Shown here: one piece after another, positions 8,388-17,562 of the stretch
How positions within the stretch are numbered: position 1 is the first letter of the stretch
Layout of the letters: every line of letters begins with the position of its first letter
From: Rhodoferax sp.
GTDB lineage: Bacteria > Pseudomonadota > Gammaproteobacteria > Burkholderiales > Burkholderiaceae_C
Direction: 5' to 3'
Length of the DNA stretch: 64,000 bases
Assembly (NCBI RefSeq): GCF_025354435.1
Contig: NZ_JANXMU010000050.1
Location: 62,001 to 126,000 of the forward strand
Notes under the pieces: generated by a model
What the model was told of the DNA's origin: nothing
Databases searched by the model: none
What the model saw: only the letters and a program-made list of their open reading frames with translations
Made by a program: the position numbers and the translations under genes

Positions 8388-9357
8388 AACGCTACTCAAG
8401 CCCCTGTCGCCTGCGGGTGCGCGGGGCCGGCTGTCGGTGCTCATCTTCCACCGCGTGCTGCCCCAGCCCGACCCGATCTTCCCCGGCGAGGTGGATGCGC
8501 ACACCTTCGATGCCATCTGCCAGTGGATGAAATCCTGGTGCAATGTGCTGCCCTTGGACCTGGCCACCCGGCAGTTGCAAGACGGCAACCTGCCCGAGCG
8601 GGCCGTGGCCATCACCTTTGACGACGGCTACGCCGACAACCGCACCCAGGCCCAGCCCATCCTGGCGCGCCACGGGCTACCCGCCACCTTCTTCATCGCC
8701 ACCGACTTTCTGGACGGCGGCCGCATGTGGAACGACACCGTGATCGAGTCGGTGCGCGGCTGCCGTGCGGCCCAGCTGGATCTGCGCAGCATCGCCAAGC
8801 CCGATGGCAACGGTGGCAGCAGTGGTGACCTGGGCCTGCACACCATCGCCAGCCCTGCCGACAAGCGCAGCGCCATCGGGGCCATCATCGGCCAGATCAA
8901 ATACCTGCCCGTGGCCCAGCGCCACGCTCTGACCACGCACATTGCCGACTGCGCCGAGGTGCAGCCGCCCACCGACCTGATGATGACCTCGCAGCAGGTG
9001 CGCGAAATGCGCCAGGCGGGCATGCAGATCGGTGCCCACACCCGCACCCACCCCATCCTGGCCACCCTCAGCGCCGATGCCGCCCGGGCCGAGATTCATG
9101 AGAGCCGTGTGCGCCTGGAGCAGCTACTGGGCGAGCGTGTCGGCCTGTTTGCTTACCCCAATGGCAAGCCCGGCACCGACTATTCGCCCGAGAGCGTGCA
9201 AATCGTGCGCGACCTGGGCTTTGACGCCGCCGTATCCACCACCTGGGGTGCGTCGCGCGCGGGTACTGATGTGTTCCAGATCCCGCGCTTCACGCCCTGG
9301 GACCGCAGCAAGCTGCGCTTCGGCGCAAGGTTTGCTGGCAACCTCTGGAAAACCTGA
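8380..9357 (+). CDS. Polysaccharide deacetylase family protein (NodB-like)
   Basis: A 325-residue carbohydrate esterase family 4 protein. Motif 1 VAITFDDGYADN (about residues 75-86) supplies the catalytic base and a metal-binding aspartate. QIGAHTRTHPIL near 220 supplies the metal-binding histidines, and LFAYPNGKPGTDY near 262 is motif 3. The start at 8380 is preferred over in-frame upstream codons because it overlaps the upstream stop and removes a cysteine-rich tail of 25 residues that looks non-coding. It probably removes N-acetyl groups from the exopolysaccharide and is the last gene of the cluster. No signal peptide is evident, although many relatives act outside the membrane. Confidence 0.87.
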   Translation: MFKTLLKPLSPAGARGRLSVLIFHRVLPQPDPIFPGEVDAHTFDAICQWMKSWCNVLPLDLATRQLQDGNLPERAVAITFDDGYADNRTQAQPILARHGLPATFFIATDFLDGGRMWNDTVIESVRGCRAAQLDLRSIAKPDGNGGSSGDLGLHTIASPADKRSAIGAIIGQIKYLPVAQRHALTTHIADCAEVQPPTDLMMTSQQVREMRQAGMQIGAHTRTHPILATLSADAARAEIHESRVRLEQLLGERVGLFAYPNGKPGTDYSPESVQIVRDLGFDAAVSTTWGASRAGTDVFQIPRFTPWDRSKLRFGARFAGNLWKT

Positions 9358-9373
9358 TGCTTTTTAGGCCTTG

Positions 9374-9416
9374 TGTGCTGACGAAGTCAGCACAAGCAGC
9401 TATTGAATATATAGCG
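9374..9416. terminator. Stem-loop between convergent genes, merged with a partial family A repeat
   Basis: A nine-base-pair stem (TGTGCTGAC, loop GAA, GTCAGCACA) at 9374-9394 lies between the deacetylase and the convergent EamA gene. It runs directly into AAGCAGCTAT with a returning ATAGC, the distal half of repeat family A. The position suits a bidirectional terminator, although the flanking T-runs are short. Confidence 0.5.
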
Positions 9417-9422
9417 TTTTGA

Positions 9423-10322
9423 TCAGCGCCGCGCCGACACCAGAATCCCGCCCACGATCAGCCCAAACGCCAGCCCGTGGTACGGGTGCGGCCACTCGCC
9501 CAGAAAAGCGGAGGACATCACGGTGGCAAACAGCGGGGTCAGGTTGATGAACACCCCGGCCACGTTTGGCCCCACGCGCTGCATGCCTTCGCCCCAGGCG
9601 CGGTAGGCCAGCACCGCGGGGCCCACAGCTACAAACACCAGGGCGGCGGCCAGCGTCCAGCTCCACTGGATGGGGGCTGCACCCAGGCTCCATTCCACAG
9701 CCGTCATGCTTCCCGACCACAGCAGGCCGAAGCTGATTTGTGCCAGCAAAAATGCCGCCCAGTCGGCACGGATGGCGGGCGGGTCTTTGGGCTGGGTCAG
9801 TAGCCAGCTGTAAAACGCAAACGCCACCGTGGCCAGCAGCATGAAGATATCGCCCGGGACCAGGCGCAGCGCCAGCAGTTGCTGCCACTCGCCCCGGCCC
9901 AGCACCAGCAGTACCCCGGCCAGCGACAGCAGCGCGCCCAGCACCTGCGGACGTGACACCTGGGCCCCAAAAAACAGGGCACCCACAGCCAGCATGCACA
10001 TCGGCAGGCTGGCCCCCACCAGGGTCACGTTGATCGGGCTGGAGGTCTGCAGCGCCATGTACTGCAGCGCGTTGTACAGGCCCACGCCCAGCAACCCCAG
10101 CAGCGCAAACCGCCGCCAGTGCGACCACAGCCCGCGGCCGCGCTTGAATATCCAGCCGCCCAGCGGCAGCAGAATCGCAAACGCCAGCGTCCAGCGCAGA
10201 AAGTTCAGCGTGACCGGCGGCACCAGGGTGTGCACCACCCGGCCCACCACCGCATTGCCTGCCCACATCAGCGGCCCAAAGGCCAGCAGCAGGGCCGTTC
10301 GAAAAGTAAGGCGTTCTTGCAT
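9423..10322 (-). CDS. EamA/DMT-superfamily transporter
   Basis: A protein of 299 residues from the ATG at 10322, with ten hydrophobic helices arranged as two EamA repeats. MWAGNAVVGR near residue 20 and the second-half segment WGEGMQRVGPNVAGVFINLTPLFA near 240 are typical of RhaT/YdcZ-like metabolite exporters. The upstream in-frame ATG at 10370 would add a charged, non-hydrophobic leader, so 10322 is preferred. It is divergent from the quinone oxidoreductase gene with about 65 bp between them. The substrate (amino acid or other small metabolite) is unknown. Confidence 0.85.
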   Translation of the reverse strand: MQERLTFRTALLLAFGPLMWAGNAVVGRVVHTLVPPVTLNFLRWTLAFAILLPLGGWIFKRGRGLWSHWRRFALLGLLGVGLYNALQYMALQTSSPINVTLVGASLPMCMLAVGALFFGAQVSRPQVLGALLSLAGVLLVLGRGEWQQLLALRLVPGDIFMLLATVAFAFYSWLLTQPKDPPAIRADWAAFLLAQISFGLLWSGSMTAVEWSLGAAPIQWSWTLAAALVFVAVGPAVLAYRAWGEGMQRVGPNVAGVFINLTPLFATVMSSAFLGEWPHPYHGLAFGLIVGGILVSARR

Positions 10323-10387
10323 GCCGCGCACTTTACCCGGGCTTTCATGGCACCATCGTGCCGAACCCATTTCAGGAGCTTTTCCCT

Positions 10388-11374
10388 ATGCGCAGCCAAG
10401 CCATCCAGATCCACCAGCACGGTGGCCCCGAAGTTTTGACCCTCACCGAAGTCGATGTGGGCGAGCCCGGCCCAGGTCAGATCCGCATCCGCCACCATGC
10501 TATCGGCCTGAACTTCATCGACGTGTACCAACGCAGCGGCCTGTACCCGCAGACCCTGCCGGTGCAGCTGGGCATGGAAGCCGCCGGGGTGGTCGAGGCG
10601 GTGGGCGAGGGCGTAGCCCATCTGCAGGTAGGCGACCGCGCCGCCTATGCCAGCAACCCGCCCGGCAGTTATTGCGAGCGCCGTGTGATGCCCGCCACCT
10701 GCGTCTGCAAGCTGCCCGACGCCATCAGCTTTGAGACCGGCGCAGCCATGATGCTCAAGGGCCTGACCGCGCAGTACCTGCTGAAGAAAACCCTGCCCCA
10801 GGGCGGCCTGCAGCCCGGCGACTTTGTGCTGTTCCACGCCGCCGCCGGGGGCGTGGGCCTGATCGCCAGCCAATGGGCCAAGGCCCTGGGCCTGCAGCTC
10901 ATCGGCACCGCAGGCTCGGCAGAAAAATGTGCCCTGGCACTGGCCAATGGGGTGGCATACGCTATCAATTACGCAGCAGAAGACTTTGTCGCCCGGGTCA
11001 AGGAAATCACCGGCGGCAAAGGCGTCAAAGTGGTTTACGACTCGGTGGGCAAAGACACCTTTGAGAAGTCGCTGGACTGTCTGCGCCCGTTCGGCCTGCT
11101 GGCATCGTTTGGCAATGCGTCCGGCCCGGTGGCGCCGTTCGCCCCCGGCATCCTCGGTGCCAAGGGCTCGCTGTACCTGACTCGTGCCACCCTGTTCAGC
11201 CACATCACCACCCGCGAGAGCACCCAGGCCATGGCCGACGACCTGTTTGCGGTGGTGGCCAGTGGCCAGGTGCAGATCCACATCGGCCAACGCTACGTTC
11301 TGGCCGATGTGCAACAGGCCCACCGCGACCTGGAAGCCCGCAAAACCACCGGCTGCACCATCCTCACGTTATGA
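10388..11374 (+). CDS. NADPH:quinone oxidoreductase, zeta-crystallin type
   Basis: A 328-residue medium-chain dehydrogenase/reductase without structural-zinc cysteines. It carries the quinone-oxidoreductase signature GLNFIDVYQRSGLYP (about residues 40-54), the nucleotide-binding loop HAAAGGVGLIASQWAKALG near 150, and the family end GCTILTL. It would reduce quinones or other enones with NADPH in the cytoplasm. The ATG at 10388 has an AGGAG at 10375-10379. It ends with an ATGA overlap with a Nudix hydrolase gene, so both are translated from one message. Confidence 0.88.
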   Translation: MRSQAIQIHQHGGPEVLTLTEVDVGEPGPGQIRIRHHAIGLNFIDVYQRSGLYPQTLPVQLGMEAAGVVEAVGEGVAHLQVGDRAAYASNPPGSYCERRVMPATCVCKLPDAISFETGAAMMLKGLTAQYLLKKTLPQGGLQPGDFVLFHAAAGGVGLIASQWAKALGLQLIGTAGSAEKCALALANGVAYAINYAAEDFVARVKEITGGKGVKVVYDSVGKDTFEKSLDCLRPFGLLASFGNASGPVAPFAPGILGAKGSLYLTRATLFSHITTRESTQAMADDLFAVVASGQVQIHIGQRYVLADVQQAHRDLEARKTTGCTILTL

Positions 11375-12177
11375 GTGTGCCGCCCTGGTTAGCCCAGCTG
11401 CGCGCCGATGCCGACCAGCCACCGCTGCGCCCGCGTGCGCCGCTGTGGGCGGGTAGGGCGCAGGTCGGTTCGGTGGAGCCGGAATTTATAAGGAAAATAG
11501 AGCTCCAGCGTATACCCTACCTGCACCGGTTGCTCTTGAAAATAGAGCAAAACGGCAAGGCAGGTTGGCAACTTCAGGGTGACCCAACCAACAGCCTGGC
11601 GCACCTGGCCCATGCCCTGCGCGACGCGGGCCTGGCCGCCGCCTGGCGCGACGAGCAACTGGCCGTGTCCGATGCCGAGGGCCAGGCCTTCGCCACCGTG
11701 GAGCGCGCCGTGGTCCGCGCCTTGGGCATTACCACCCACGCCGTGCACCTGGTCGGGGCTGCGCCCGATGGCCGCGTGTGGGTACAGCAGCGCGCCCTGA
11801 CCAAGCCCAACGACCCTGGCCTGTGGGACACCTTGGTCGGCGGCATGGTGTCCGCCGCCGACAACCTGGACACCGCGCTGGAGCGTGAAACTTGGGAGGA
11901 GGCCGGTCTGCGCCTGCCCACACTGCAGGCTTTGCGCCCCGGCGGCCAGTTGACCACCCGCCGTCCCAGTACCGACAGCGGCGGCGCGGGCTACGTGGTG
12001 GAGCACATCCATTGGTATGCCTGCACCCTGCCCGCAGGCCTGGAACCGCAGAACCAGGACGGCGAGGTGCAGGGCTTTGCCTTGCTGACCCCGGCATTAC
12101 TGGTCCAGCAGTTGGAGGAGGGTGCTTTTACCGACGATGCGGCGCTGATACTGGCGGGCTATCTGGGGCTGGGCTAG
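11371..12177 (+). CDS. Nudix hydrolase with N-terminal DUF4743-like domain
   Basis: A 268-residue protein. The first 120 residues resemble the DUF4743 domain that precedes Nudix domains in the thiamine pyrophosphokinase-related group. The Nudix box spans roughly residues 153-176: GGMVSAADNLDTALERETWEE followed by AGL, matching the GX5EX7REUXEEXGU rule. Such proteins hydrolyse nucleoside-diphosphate-linked compounds; the substrate here is unassigned. It overlaps the quinone oxidoreductase stop by four bases. Bases 11494-11548, inside the N-terminal domain, look like a family A repeat read in frame, giving an unusual IRKIELQRIPYL segment where relatives should be more regular. Confidence 0.82.
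   Translation: MSVPPWLAQLRADADQPPLRPRAPLWAGRAQVGSVEPEFIRKIELQRIPYLHRLLLKIEQNGKAGWQLQGDPTNSLAHLAHALRDAGLAAAWRDEQLAVSDAEGQAFATVERAVVRALGITTHAVHLVGAAPDGRVWVQQRALTKPNDPGLWDTLVGGMVSAADNLDTALERETWEEAGLRLPTLQALRPGGQLTTRRPSTDSGGAGYVVEHIHWYACTLPAGLEPQNQDGEVQGFALLTPALLVQQLEEGAFTDDAALILAGYLGLG
11494..11548 (+). repeat. Degenerate family A repeat inside the Nudix gene
   Basis: AAAATAGAGCTCCAGCGTATA, then CTACCTGCACC, then GCTCTTGAAAATAGAGC, matches the family A order (AAATNG, CTCTAGCGCATAT, ACCTGCGC, terminal small hairpin). It stays in the Nudix reading frame without stops. Confidence 0.5.
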
Positions 12178-12243
12178 CGGGCGGCACCGCAGGCAAAGCT
12201 GCGATACTGGCTCGCGCCCGATTGGGGCTCTTGACCTGTCCAT

Positions 12244-13734
12244 ATGCTTTTCACCACAGCCATCTTTGTCGGTGCTTTTTTGCCGATTGTCCTGCTTGGA
12301 TTTTTTGCCTTGGGACGGCGCTCTACAACGGGGGCGGCATTGTGGCTGTTTGGAGCATCGGTGTTTTTTTATGGCTATTGGATGCCCGCTTTTACCCTGC
12401 TGCTGCTGGGTTCGGTGGTTTTTAACTTTAGTGTGGGCCTGTGCATCTCCCGCGCCCGCCAGCAGGCGCAGCGGACGGCCCCGGCGGTATGGCTGGTGCT
12501 GGGCATCGTGGTCAATCTGGGGCTGCTGTCGTACTTCAAATATGCCAATTTCTTTGTCGACAACCTGGACAAAGTGCTGAGTTTGTCGTGGCATATGGCC
12601 CATATCACGTTGCCGATTGGCATTTCTTTCTACACCTTCACCCAGATCGCCTTTCTGGTAGATGCGTGGCAGGGCAAGGTCCATGAAGTGCGGCCTATCC
12701 ATTACGGTTTGTTTGTGACCTACTTCCCGCACTTGGTGGCCGGCCCCATCTTGCACCATGCGCAGATGATGCCGCAGTTTGCCAGCCCATCCGTCTACCG
12801 TTTCCAGGGCGGCCATTTTGCTGCGGGGCTGGCGATCTTCTGCATCGGTTTACTGAAGAAGGTGGTGTTGGCCGATGGTGTGTCGCCGTATGCCGATGCG
12901 GTGTTTCTGGGGGCCGACAGTGGCCTGCTCCCCACTGGCACCGAGGCCTGGCTGGGGGCATGCGCCTACGCACTGCAGCTGTATTTTGATTTTTCGGGCT
13001 ATTCCGATATGGCCATCGGCTTGTCGTGGATGTTCAACATCCGGCTGCCCTACAACTTCAACTCCCCCTATAAGGCACGCAGCATCAGCGACTTTTGGCG
13101 CCGCTGGCATATCTCCTTGTCCACCTTTTTGCGCGATTACCTGTACGTGCCGCTGGGCGGCAGCCGTAAGGGGGCACTGCTGCGCTATGTGAATCTGGCG
13201 GTCACCATGGTGCTGGGTGGGCTATGGCATGGGGCCAACTGGTCTTTTGTGCTGTGGGGGGCGTTGCATGGCAGTTATTTGATGCTCAACCATGGCTTTC
13301 GGGCGGTGTGCATCCGTTGGGGTTGGGGCGAGCGGCTGCATGCCAGCCGCTCGTTTGGGCTGCTGTCTTGGGTGCTGACCTTGCTGGCCGTACTGGTGGC
13401 CTGGGTTTTTTTCCGGGCTACCAGCATCGACGGTGCCTTGCGTATGCTGCACGCCATGGCCGATGGCATGCCGGGTGCTGGTGGCATCCATCCGCTGCTG
13501 TGGAATGCGGGTTTGCAGGTGTCTGTGGGGGCCGGTTGGTGTGCGGCCCTGGGCCTGGCGGCGCTGGTCTTGCCCAACAGTAACCAGGTTGGTGAGCGCG
13601 TGCACAGCTGGTGCCTCCGGTCGCCCGATGGCCGTGTAGCCCTGGGGGCCGCGGCCATGCTGTCGGCCTTGTTTCTGGTGCTGGTGAACAGCACGCGCGA
13701 TGCCGCCAGCGCCTTTATCTACTTCAATTTTTGA
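12244..13734 (+). CDS. MBOAT family O-acyltransferase (AlgI-like)
   Basis: A 496-residue polytopic membrane protein of the MBOAT/AlgI/PatA family. It has about a dozen hydrophobic segments, YFPHLVAGPILHH near residue 160, the SISDFWRRWHISLSTFLRDYLY motif near 280-300, and the putative catalytic histidine in GGLWHGANWSFVLWGALHG near 325-340. These proteins move acetyl groups across the membrane, and a periplasmic SGNH partner then loads them onto polysaccharide. That partner gene follows after one base but is interrupted by a stop codon. Its closeness to the exopolysaccharide cluster suggests exopolysaccharide O-acetylation as the role. Confidence 0.88.
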   Translation: MLFTTAIFVGAFLPIVLLGFFALGRRSTTGAALWLFGASVFFYGYWMPAFTLLLLGSVVFNFSVGLCISRARQQAQRTAPAVWLVLGIVVNLGLLSYFKYANFFVDNLDKVLSLSWHMAHITLPIGISFYTFTQIAFLVDAWQGKVHEVRPIHYGLFVTYFPHLVAGPILHHAQMMPQFASPSVYRFQGGHFAAGLAIFCIGLLKKVVLADGVSPYADAVFLGADSGLLPTGTEAWLGACAYALQLYFDFSGYSDMAIGLSWMFNIRLPYNFNSPYKARSISDFWRRWHISLSTFLRDYLYVPLGGSRKGALLRYVNLAVTMVLGGLWHGANWSFVLWGALHGSYLMLNHGFRAVCIRWGWGERLHASRSFGLLSWVLTLLAVLVAWVFFRATSIDGALRMLHAMADGMPGAGGIHPLLWNAGLQVSVGAGWCAALGLAALVLPNSNQVGERVHSWCLRSPDGRVALGAAAMLSALFLVLVNSTRDAASAFIYFNF

Positions 13735-13735
13735 T

Positions 13736-14779
13736 ATGTTGCGTAGCCTTTGTATTGTCGCTGCCAGTCTGTGCGCTACGTTGTTGGCCGGAGAAGCGCT
13801 GATGCGCCTGCTGCCGGTATCGACCGCGACCATGACAGGCTATTACGGCGATCCGGATTTGCTGGTCTACCCGCCCGATCACTACTGGACCGCCTCCACC
13901 GGCTGGGATCTGCGCAATCCCCAAAATCTGCGCAGCAATCCCCAAGGATTCGCCAGCGATATCGACTTTGTGCCCGATGTCGCTGCGCTGGCACTGGTGG
14001 GCGACAGCTATGTCGAAGCCAGCATGCTGCGCTCGCAGGACCGGCCTGCGACCCAACTGGCATCGCTGCTGCGCACGCCCCGTCCGGTGTATGCGCTGGG
14101 TAGTCCGGGAACGGCCTTGCTCGACTATGCCCAGCGCATACGCTGGGCCAGCCAGACGCTGAAAGTGGTCGATTTTGTAGTCTGGATGGAGGCGGGCGAT
14201 GTACGCCAGTCTCTGTGCGGTTCTGGCAATGTGCACAGCCGCTGCCTGGACCCGCAGACCCTGTTGCCGCGCATCAAGCGTTTGCCACCGCCGCCCACCC
14301 TCAAGCGCTGGGCCCGCCACAGTGCGTTGGCGCAGTATGTTTTTGGACAGCTGAAGCTGAATCCGGCCCAATTGGTCCACAGCATCCTGCCGTCCTCGGC
14401 ATCGTAGCCGTCGCCACCCGCGCCCGATGCCGATCTACGAGCTGGCTCTGCTGCGCGTCAGCGTTCGGAGATGGTAGTGGCCGCCGTGGTGGATGGTTTC
14501 TTTGCTGAAGCGGCGCCGTATCTGCGGGGCCGCTTGCTGTTTGTGGTGGATGGTCGCCGCGTACCTTCCCATGCTGCGCCGACGTTGTCAGATATAGAAC
14601 GGCAAACCACGATTGCCCGGCTGCGCTCCCACGGTGCGGAGGTCATTGATTTGGAGCCTGTGTATGCCGTGCATACGGCCCAGTCTGGCTTGGGGCTGGA
14701 AGTCGGTCCCTATGACCACCATCTAAATGCGCTAGGCGTTCAGATGGTGATGTCGGCGGCGGCTCGGCGGTTGGACTGA
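13736..14779 (+). pseudogene. SGNH/AlgJ-like O-acetyltransferase partner, interrupted by in-frame TAG
   Basis: The frame opens one base after the MBOAT stop with a signal-anchor sequence (MLRSLCIVAASLCATLLAGEAL). It carries the block I serine motif LALVGDSYVEAS near residue 80 and runs to TAG at 14405-14407. The same frame continues without further stops to 14779 and contains GRLLFVVDGRR and the expected catalytic Asp-His segment GPYDHHLNALG near the end. So one amber codon, with no frameshift, separates the nucleophile half from the Asp/His half; about 347 residues would result from readthrough. Either the gene is a recent pseudogene or the base is a sequencing error. A low-complexity Pro/Ala/Arg stretch follows the TAG. 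Confidence 0.7.
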
Positions 14780-14798
14780 GCCAGGACCTGTTCCACAT

Positions 14799-14854
14799 AA
14801 AATAAGTCCCTATCGCATATTTAACCTGCGCCTGCAGCTATATAAAAAGTAGCA
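14799..14854 (+). repeat. Interspersed repeat family A, intergenic copy upstream of a BASS transporter
   Basis: AAATAAGTCCCTATCGCATAT, ACCTGCGCCTGCAGCTAT and the closing GTAGC follow the family A layout. It occupies most of the 90-base gap before the transporter gene, leaving little room for another promoter. Confidence 0.75.
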
Positions 14855-14871
14855 ATCAGGCTTCCATACCC

Positions 14872-15840
14872 ATGCAACGACCCCGCTTCCTCCCCGACAA
14901 CTTCACCTTGGCCCTGCTGGCCACCGTCACCCTGGCCAGCCTGTGGCCTGCGCAGGGCATTACGGCGCAGTTTTTCGAGAGGCTGACCACAGCAGCCATT
15001 GCGCTACTGTTCTTTCTGCACGGGGCCAAGCTGTCGCGGGCGGCGGTGGTGGCGGGCTTGAGCCACTGGCGGCTGCATTTGCTGGTATTGGCTTGCTCGT
15101 TTGCGCTGTTTCCCATTTTGGGCCTGTTGCTCAAGCCGTTGTTTTCTGCTGTGCTCACCCCTGATCTGGCGGTGGGTATGCTGTTTTTATGCACTTTGCC
15201 CGCCACGGTGCAGTCGGCCATTGCGTTCACCGCCATGGCGCGGGGCAATGTGTCGGCGGCCGTGTGCAGTGCCTCGGCCTCTAGCCTGATCGGGGTGTTT
15301 ATCACGCCGCTGCTGGTGGGCTGGCTGGTGGTGCCGGGCGGGGTGTCGGGCTCGGGCGAGCTGGAGGCGGTGGGCCGCATCATGCTGCAGCTGATGCTGC
15401 CGTTTGCGGCCGGGCAACTGCTGCAGCCCTGGATTGGCGGCTTCGTGAAAAAGCACGCCGCCGGGCTGAAGTTTGTCGACCAGGGCTCGATCTTGCTGGT
15501 GGTCTACACCGCGTTCAGCGCGGCCGTGATCGAAGGGCTGTGGAAGCAGGTGCCGCTGCCGATTCTGCTGGGCTTGGTGGCCGCCTGCTGTCTGTTGCTG
15601 GCCCTGGCGCTGACCATGACCACCTGGGGCAGCCGCTTGTTTGGATTCTCCAAAGAGGACGAGGTCACCATCGTCTTCTGCGGCTCCAAAAAGAGCCTAG
15701 CCAGCGGCGTGCCTATGGCCAAGGTGCTGTTTGCCGCGCACACCGTGGGCGTGATGCTGCTGCCCTTGATGATCTTCCACCAGATCCAGTTGATGGTCTG
15801 TGCCGTGCTGGCACAACGCTACGCAAAACGAGCCCCATGA
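14872..15840 (+). CDS. Bile acid:sodium symporter-like transporter (YfeH/SBF-like family)
   Basis: A 322-residue inner-membrane protein with nine or ten hydrophobic helices, of the BASS/SBF-like group (PF13593, YfeH type). The characteristic crossover segment FLCTLPATVQSAIAFTAMARGN lies near residues 103-124, with a second CGSKKSLASGVPMAK near 265. The substrate is unknown; relatives are linked to organic anions or small acids. It overlaps the hisC start by four bases (ATGA), so it appears to be co-transcribed with the histidine genes although no metabolic link is evident. Confidence 0.85.
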   Translation: MQRPRFLPDNFTLALLATVTLASLWPAQGITAQFFERLTTAAIALLFFLHGAKLSRAAVVAGLSHWRLHLLVLACSFALFPILGLLLKPLFSAVLTPDLAVGMLFLCTLPATVQSAIAFTAMARGNVSAAVCSASASSLIGVFITPLLVGWLVVPGGVSGSGELEAVGRIMLQLMLPFAAGQLLQPWIGGFVKKHAAGLKFVDQGSILLVVYTAFSAAVIEGLWKQVPLPILLGLVAACCLLLALALTMTTWGSRLFGFSKEDEVTIVFCGSKKSLASGVPMAKVLFAAHTVGVMLLPLMIFHQIQLMVCAVLAQRYAKRAP

Positions 15841-16901
15841 GAAACCCTTTAGACACCCTCCGCCCCGATGTTCGGGCCATAAACGCTTACGTCGTGCAGG
15901 ATGCCACCGGCATGGTCAAGCTGGACGCGATGGAGAACCCGCACCGCTTACCAATCGCCCTGCAGGCCGAGTTGGGCCAATGCCTGGGCGAGGTCGCGCT
16001 GAACCGCTACCCCGATGGCCGGGTGGACTTCTTGCGCCAGGTGCTGGCCGCCCACACCGGCCTGCCTGCGGGCTACGGCCTGATTTTGGGCAACGGCTCG
16101 GACGAAATCATCAACCTGCTGGCCATCGCCTGCAACCGCCCGGGTGCCACGGTGCTGGCCCCGGTGCCCGGCTTTGTGATGTATGGCATGGCCGCGCAGT
16201 TGCTGGGCTTGGACTTTGTGGGCGTGCCGCTGACCGCCGACTTCGAGCTGGACACACCCGCCATGCTGGTGGCCATTGCCCAGCACCAGCCTGCTATTGT
16301 CTACCTGGCCTACCCGAACAACCCCACGGCGAATCTGTGGGATGACGCAGCCATTGAGCAGATCATTGAAGCCGCGCCCGGCCTGGTGGTGATCGACGAG
16401 GCCTACCAGCCGTTTTCCAGCAAAACCTACCTTGACAGGCTCACGCGGCACCCCCATGTGCTGCTGATGCGCACGCTGAGCAAGTTCGGCCTGGCCGGGG
16501 TCCGCCTGGGCTATTTGATCGGCCCGCAGGCGTTGGTGGCCGAAATCGACAAGGTGCGCCCGCCCTACAACGTCAGCGTGCTGAACTGCGAGTGCGCGCT
16601 GTTCGCCCTAGCGCATTTAGAGGTGTTTGCAGCCCAGGCGCAGGAGATACGTACGCAGCGTGCTATTATTTCCGTAGCATTGGGGGTTTTTCCGGGCGTG
16701 AAAGTCTGGCCCAGCGACGCAAATATGCTGCTGGTGCGGGTGCCCGATGCCGCAAAAACCTTCGACGGCATGAAGGCCCAGGGCGTGCTGGTCAAGAACG
16801 TTTCTAAAATGCATCCCTTGCTGCTCAATTGCGTGCGCATCACCATCGGCACCGCCGAAGAAAATCTGCGCATGCTGGCCGCCTTCCAAACCACGATATG
16901 A
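15837..16901 (+). CDS. hisC: Histidinol-phosphate aminotransferase
   Basis: A 354-residue class I/II PLP aminotransferase that converts imidazole acetol phosphate and glutamate to histidinol phosphate. Visible features are [11 protein letters not shown] near residue 25, [14 protein letters not shown] near 88, [11 protein letters not shown] near 157, [12 protein letters not shown] near 185, and the PLP lysine in [18 protein letters not shown] near 215-230. The ATG at 15837 is chosen because it overlaps the upstream stop and matches family length; the longer upstream frame lacks homology. It ends with an ATGA overlap with hisB. The stretch around 16640-16680 hints at a decayed family A repeat in frame. 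Confidence 0.93.
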   Translation: MRNPLDTLRPDVRAINAYVVQDATGMVKLDAMENPHRLPIALQAELGQCLGEVALNRYPDGRVDFLRQVLAAHTGLPAGYGLILGNGSDEIINLLAIACNRPGATVLAPVPGFVMYGMAAQLLGLDFVGVPLTADFELDTPAMLVAIAQHQPAIVYLAYPNNPTANLWDDAAIEQIIEAAPGLVVIDEAYQPFSSKTYLDRLTRHPHVLLMRTLSKFGLAGVRLGYLIGPQALVAEIDKVRPPYNVSVLNCECALFALAHLEVFAAQAQEIRTQRAIISVALGVFPGVKVWPSDANMLLVRVPDAAKTFDGMKAQGVLVKNVSKMHPLLLNCVRITIGTAEENLRMLAAFQTTI

Positions 16902-17497
16902 CCACGATCCAACGCACCGCCGAAGTCAGCCGCAACACGGCCGAAACCAAAATTACCGTCAAGCTCAACCTGGACGGCACCGGCAAGTCCACGCTGCACA
17001 CTGGCATCGGCTTCTTCGACCACATGCTGGACCAGATCGCCCGCCACGGCCTGATCGACCTGGACATCCATTGCGTGGGCGACCTGCACATCGACGGCCA
17101 CCACACCGTGGAAGACGTGGGCATCACCCTGGGCCAGGCCGTGCACAAGGCCGTGGGCGACAAAAAAGGCATCCGCCGCTACGGCCACGCCTACGTGCCG
17201 CTGGACGAGGCGCTGAGCCGCGTGGTGATCGACTTTTCGGGCCGCCCCGGCCTGGAAATGCACGTGCCCTTCACCAGCGGCATGATCGGCGGCTTCGACA
17301 GCCAGCTGACCTACGAATTCTTCCAGGGCTTTGCCAACCATGCGTTTGTCACCCTGCACATCGATAACCTGAAAGGCGTGAACGCCCACCACCAGGCCGA
17401 AACCGTGTTCAAGGCCTTTGCCCGCGCCTTGCGCTCCGCGCTGGAGCTGGACCCGCGCTCGGTGGGCATGATCCCATCGACCAAGGGCAGCCTGTAA
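16898..17497 (+). CDS. hisB: Imidazoleglycerol-phosphate dehydratase
   Basis: A 199-residue monofunctional dehydratase (no phosphatase domain) performing the sixth committed step of histidine synthesis. The manganese-binding histidine motifs are clear: [16 protein letters not shown] near residue 35, [11 protein letters not shown] near 66, and ENFFQGF-like [12 protein letters not shown] plus [17 protein letters not shown] near the end. The start at 16898 overlaps the hisC stop, whereas the upstream extension of the frame is unrelated. Length is normal for the family. A family A repeat separates it from hisH. Confidence 0.95.
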   Translation: MTTIQRTAEVSRNTAETKITVKLNLDGTGKSTLHTGIGFFDHMLDQIARHGLIDLDIHCVGDLHIDGHHTVEDVGITLGQAVHKAVGDKKGIRRYGHAYVPLDEALSRVVIDFSGRPGLEMHVPFTSGMIGGFDSQLTYEFFQGFANHAFVTLHIDNLKGVNAHHQAETVFKAFARALRSALELDPRSVGMIPSTKGSL

Positions 17498-17507
17498 AGT
17501 TTTAAGT

Positions 17508-17562
17508 AAAATCGGTCTCTACCGCATATAAAACCTGCGCAAGCAGCTACTAAATTGATAGC
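17508..17562 (+). repeat. Interspersed repeat family A between hisB and hisH
   Basis: AAATCGGTCTCTACCGCATAT, ACCTGCGCAAGCAGCTAC, then TTGATAGC forms a full family A unit. Its distal end contains the TTG used as the apparent hisH start codon at 17555, so the repeat provides part of the hisH coding sequence. Confidence 0.8.

Noticed and set aside
9384-9416. tRNA or small RNA gene between the deacetylase and EamA genes
   Set aside because: The stem-loop is explained by a partial family A repeat and a terminator-like hairpin; there is no cloverleaf.
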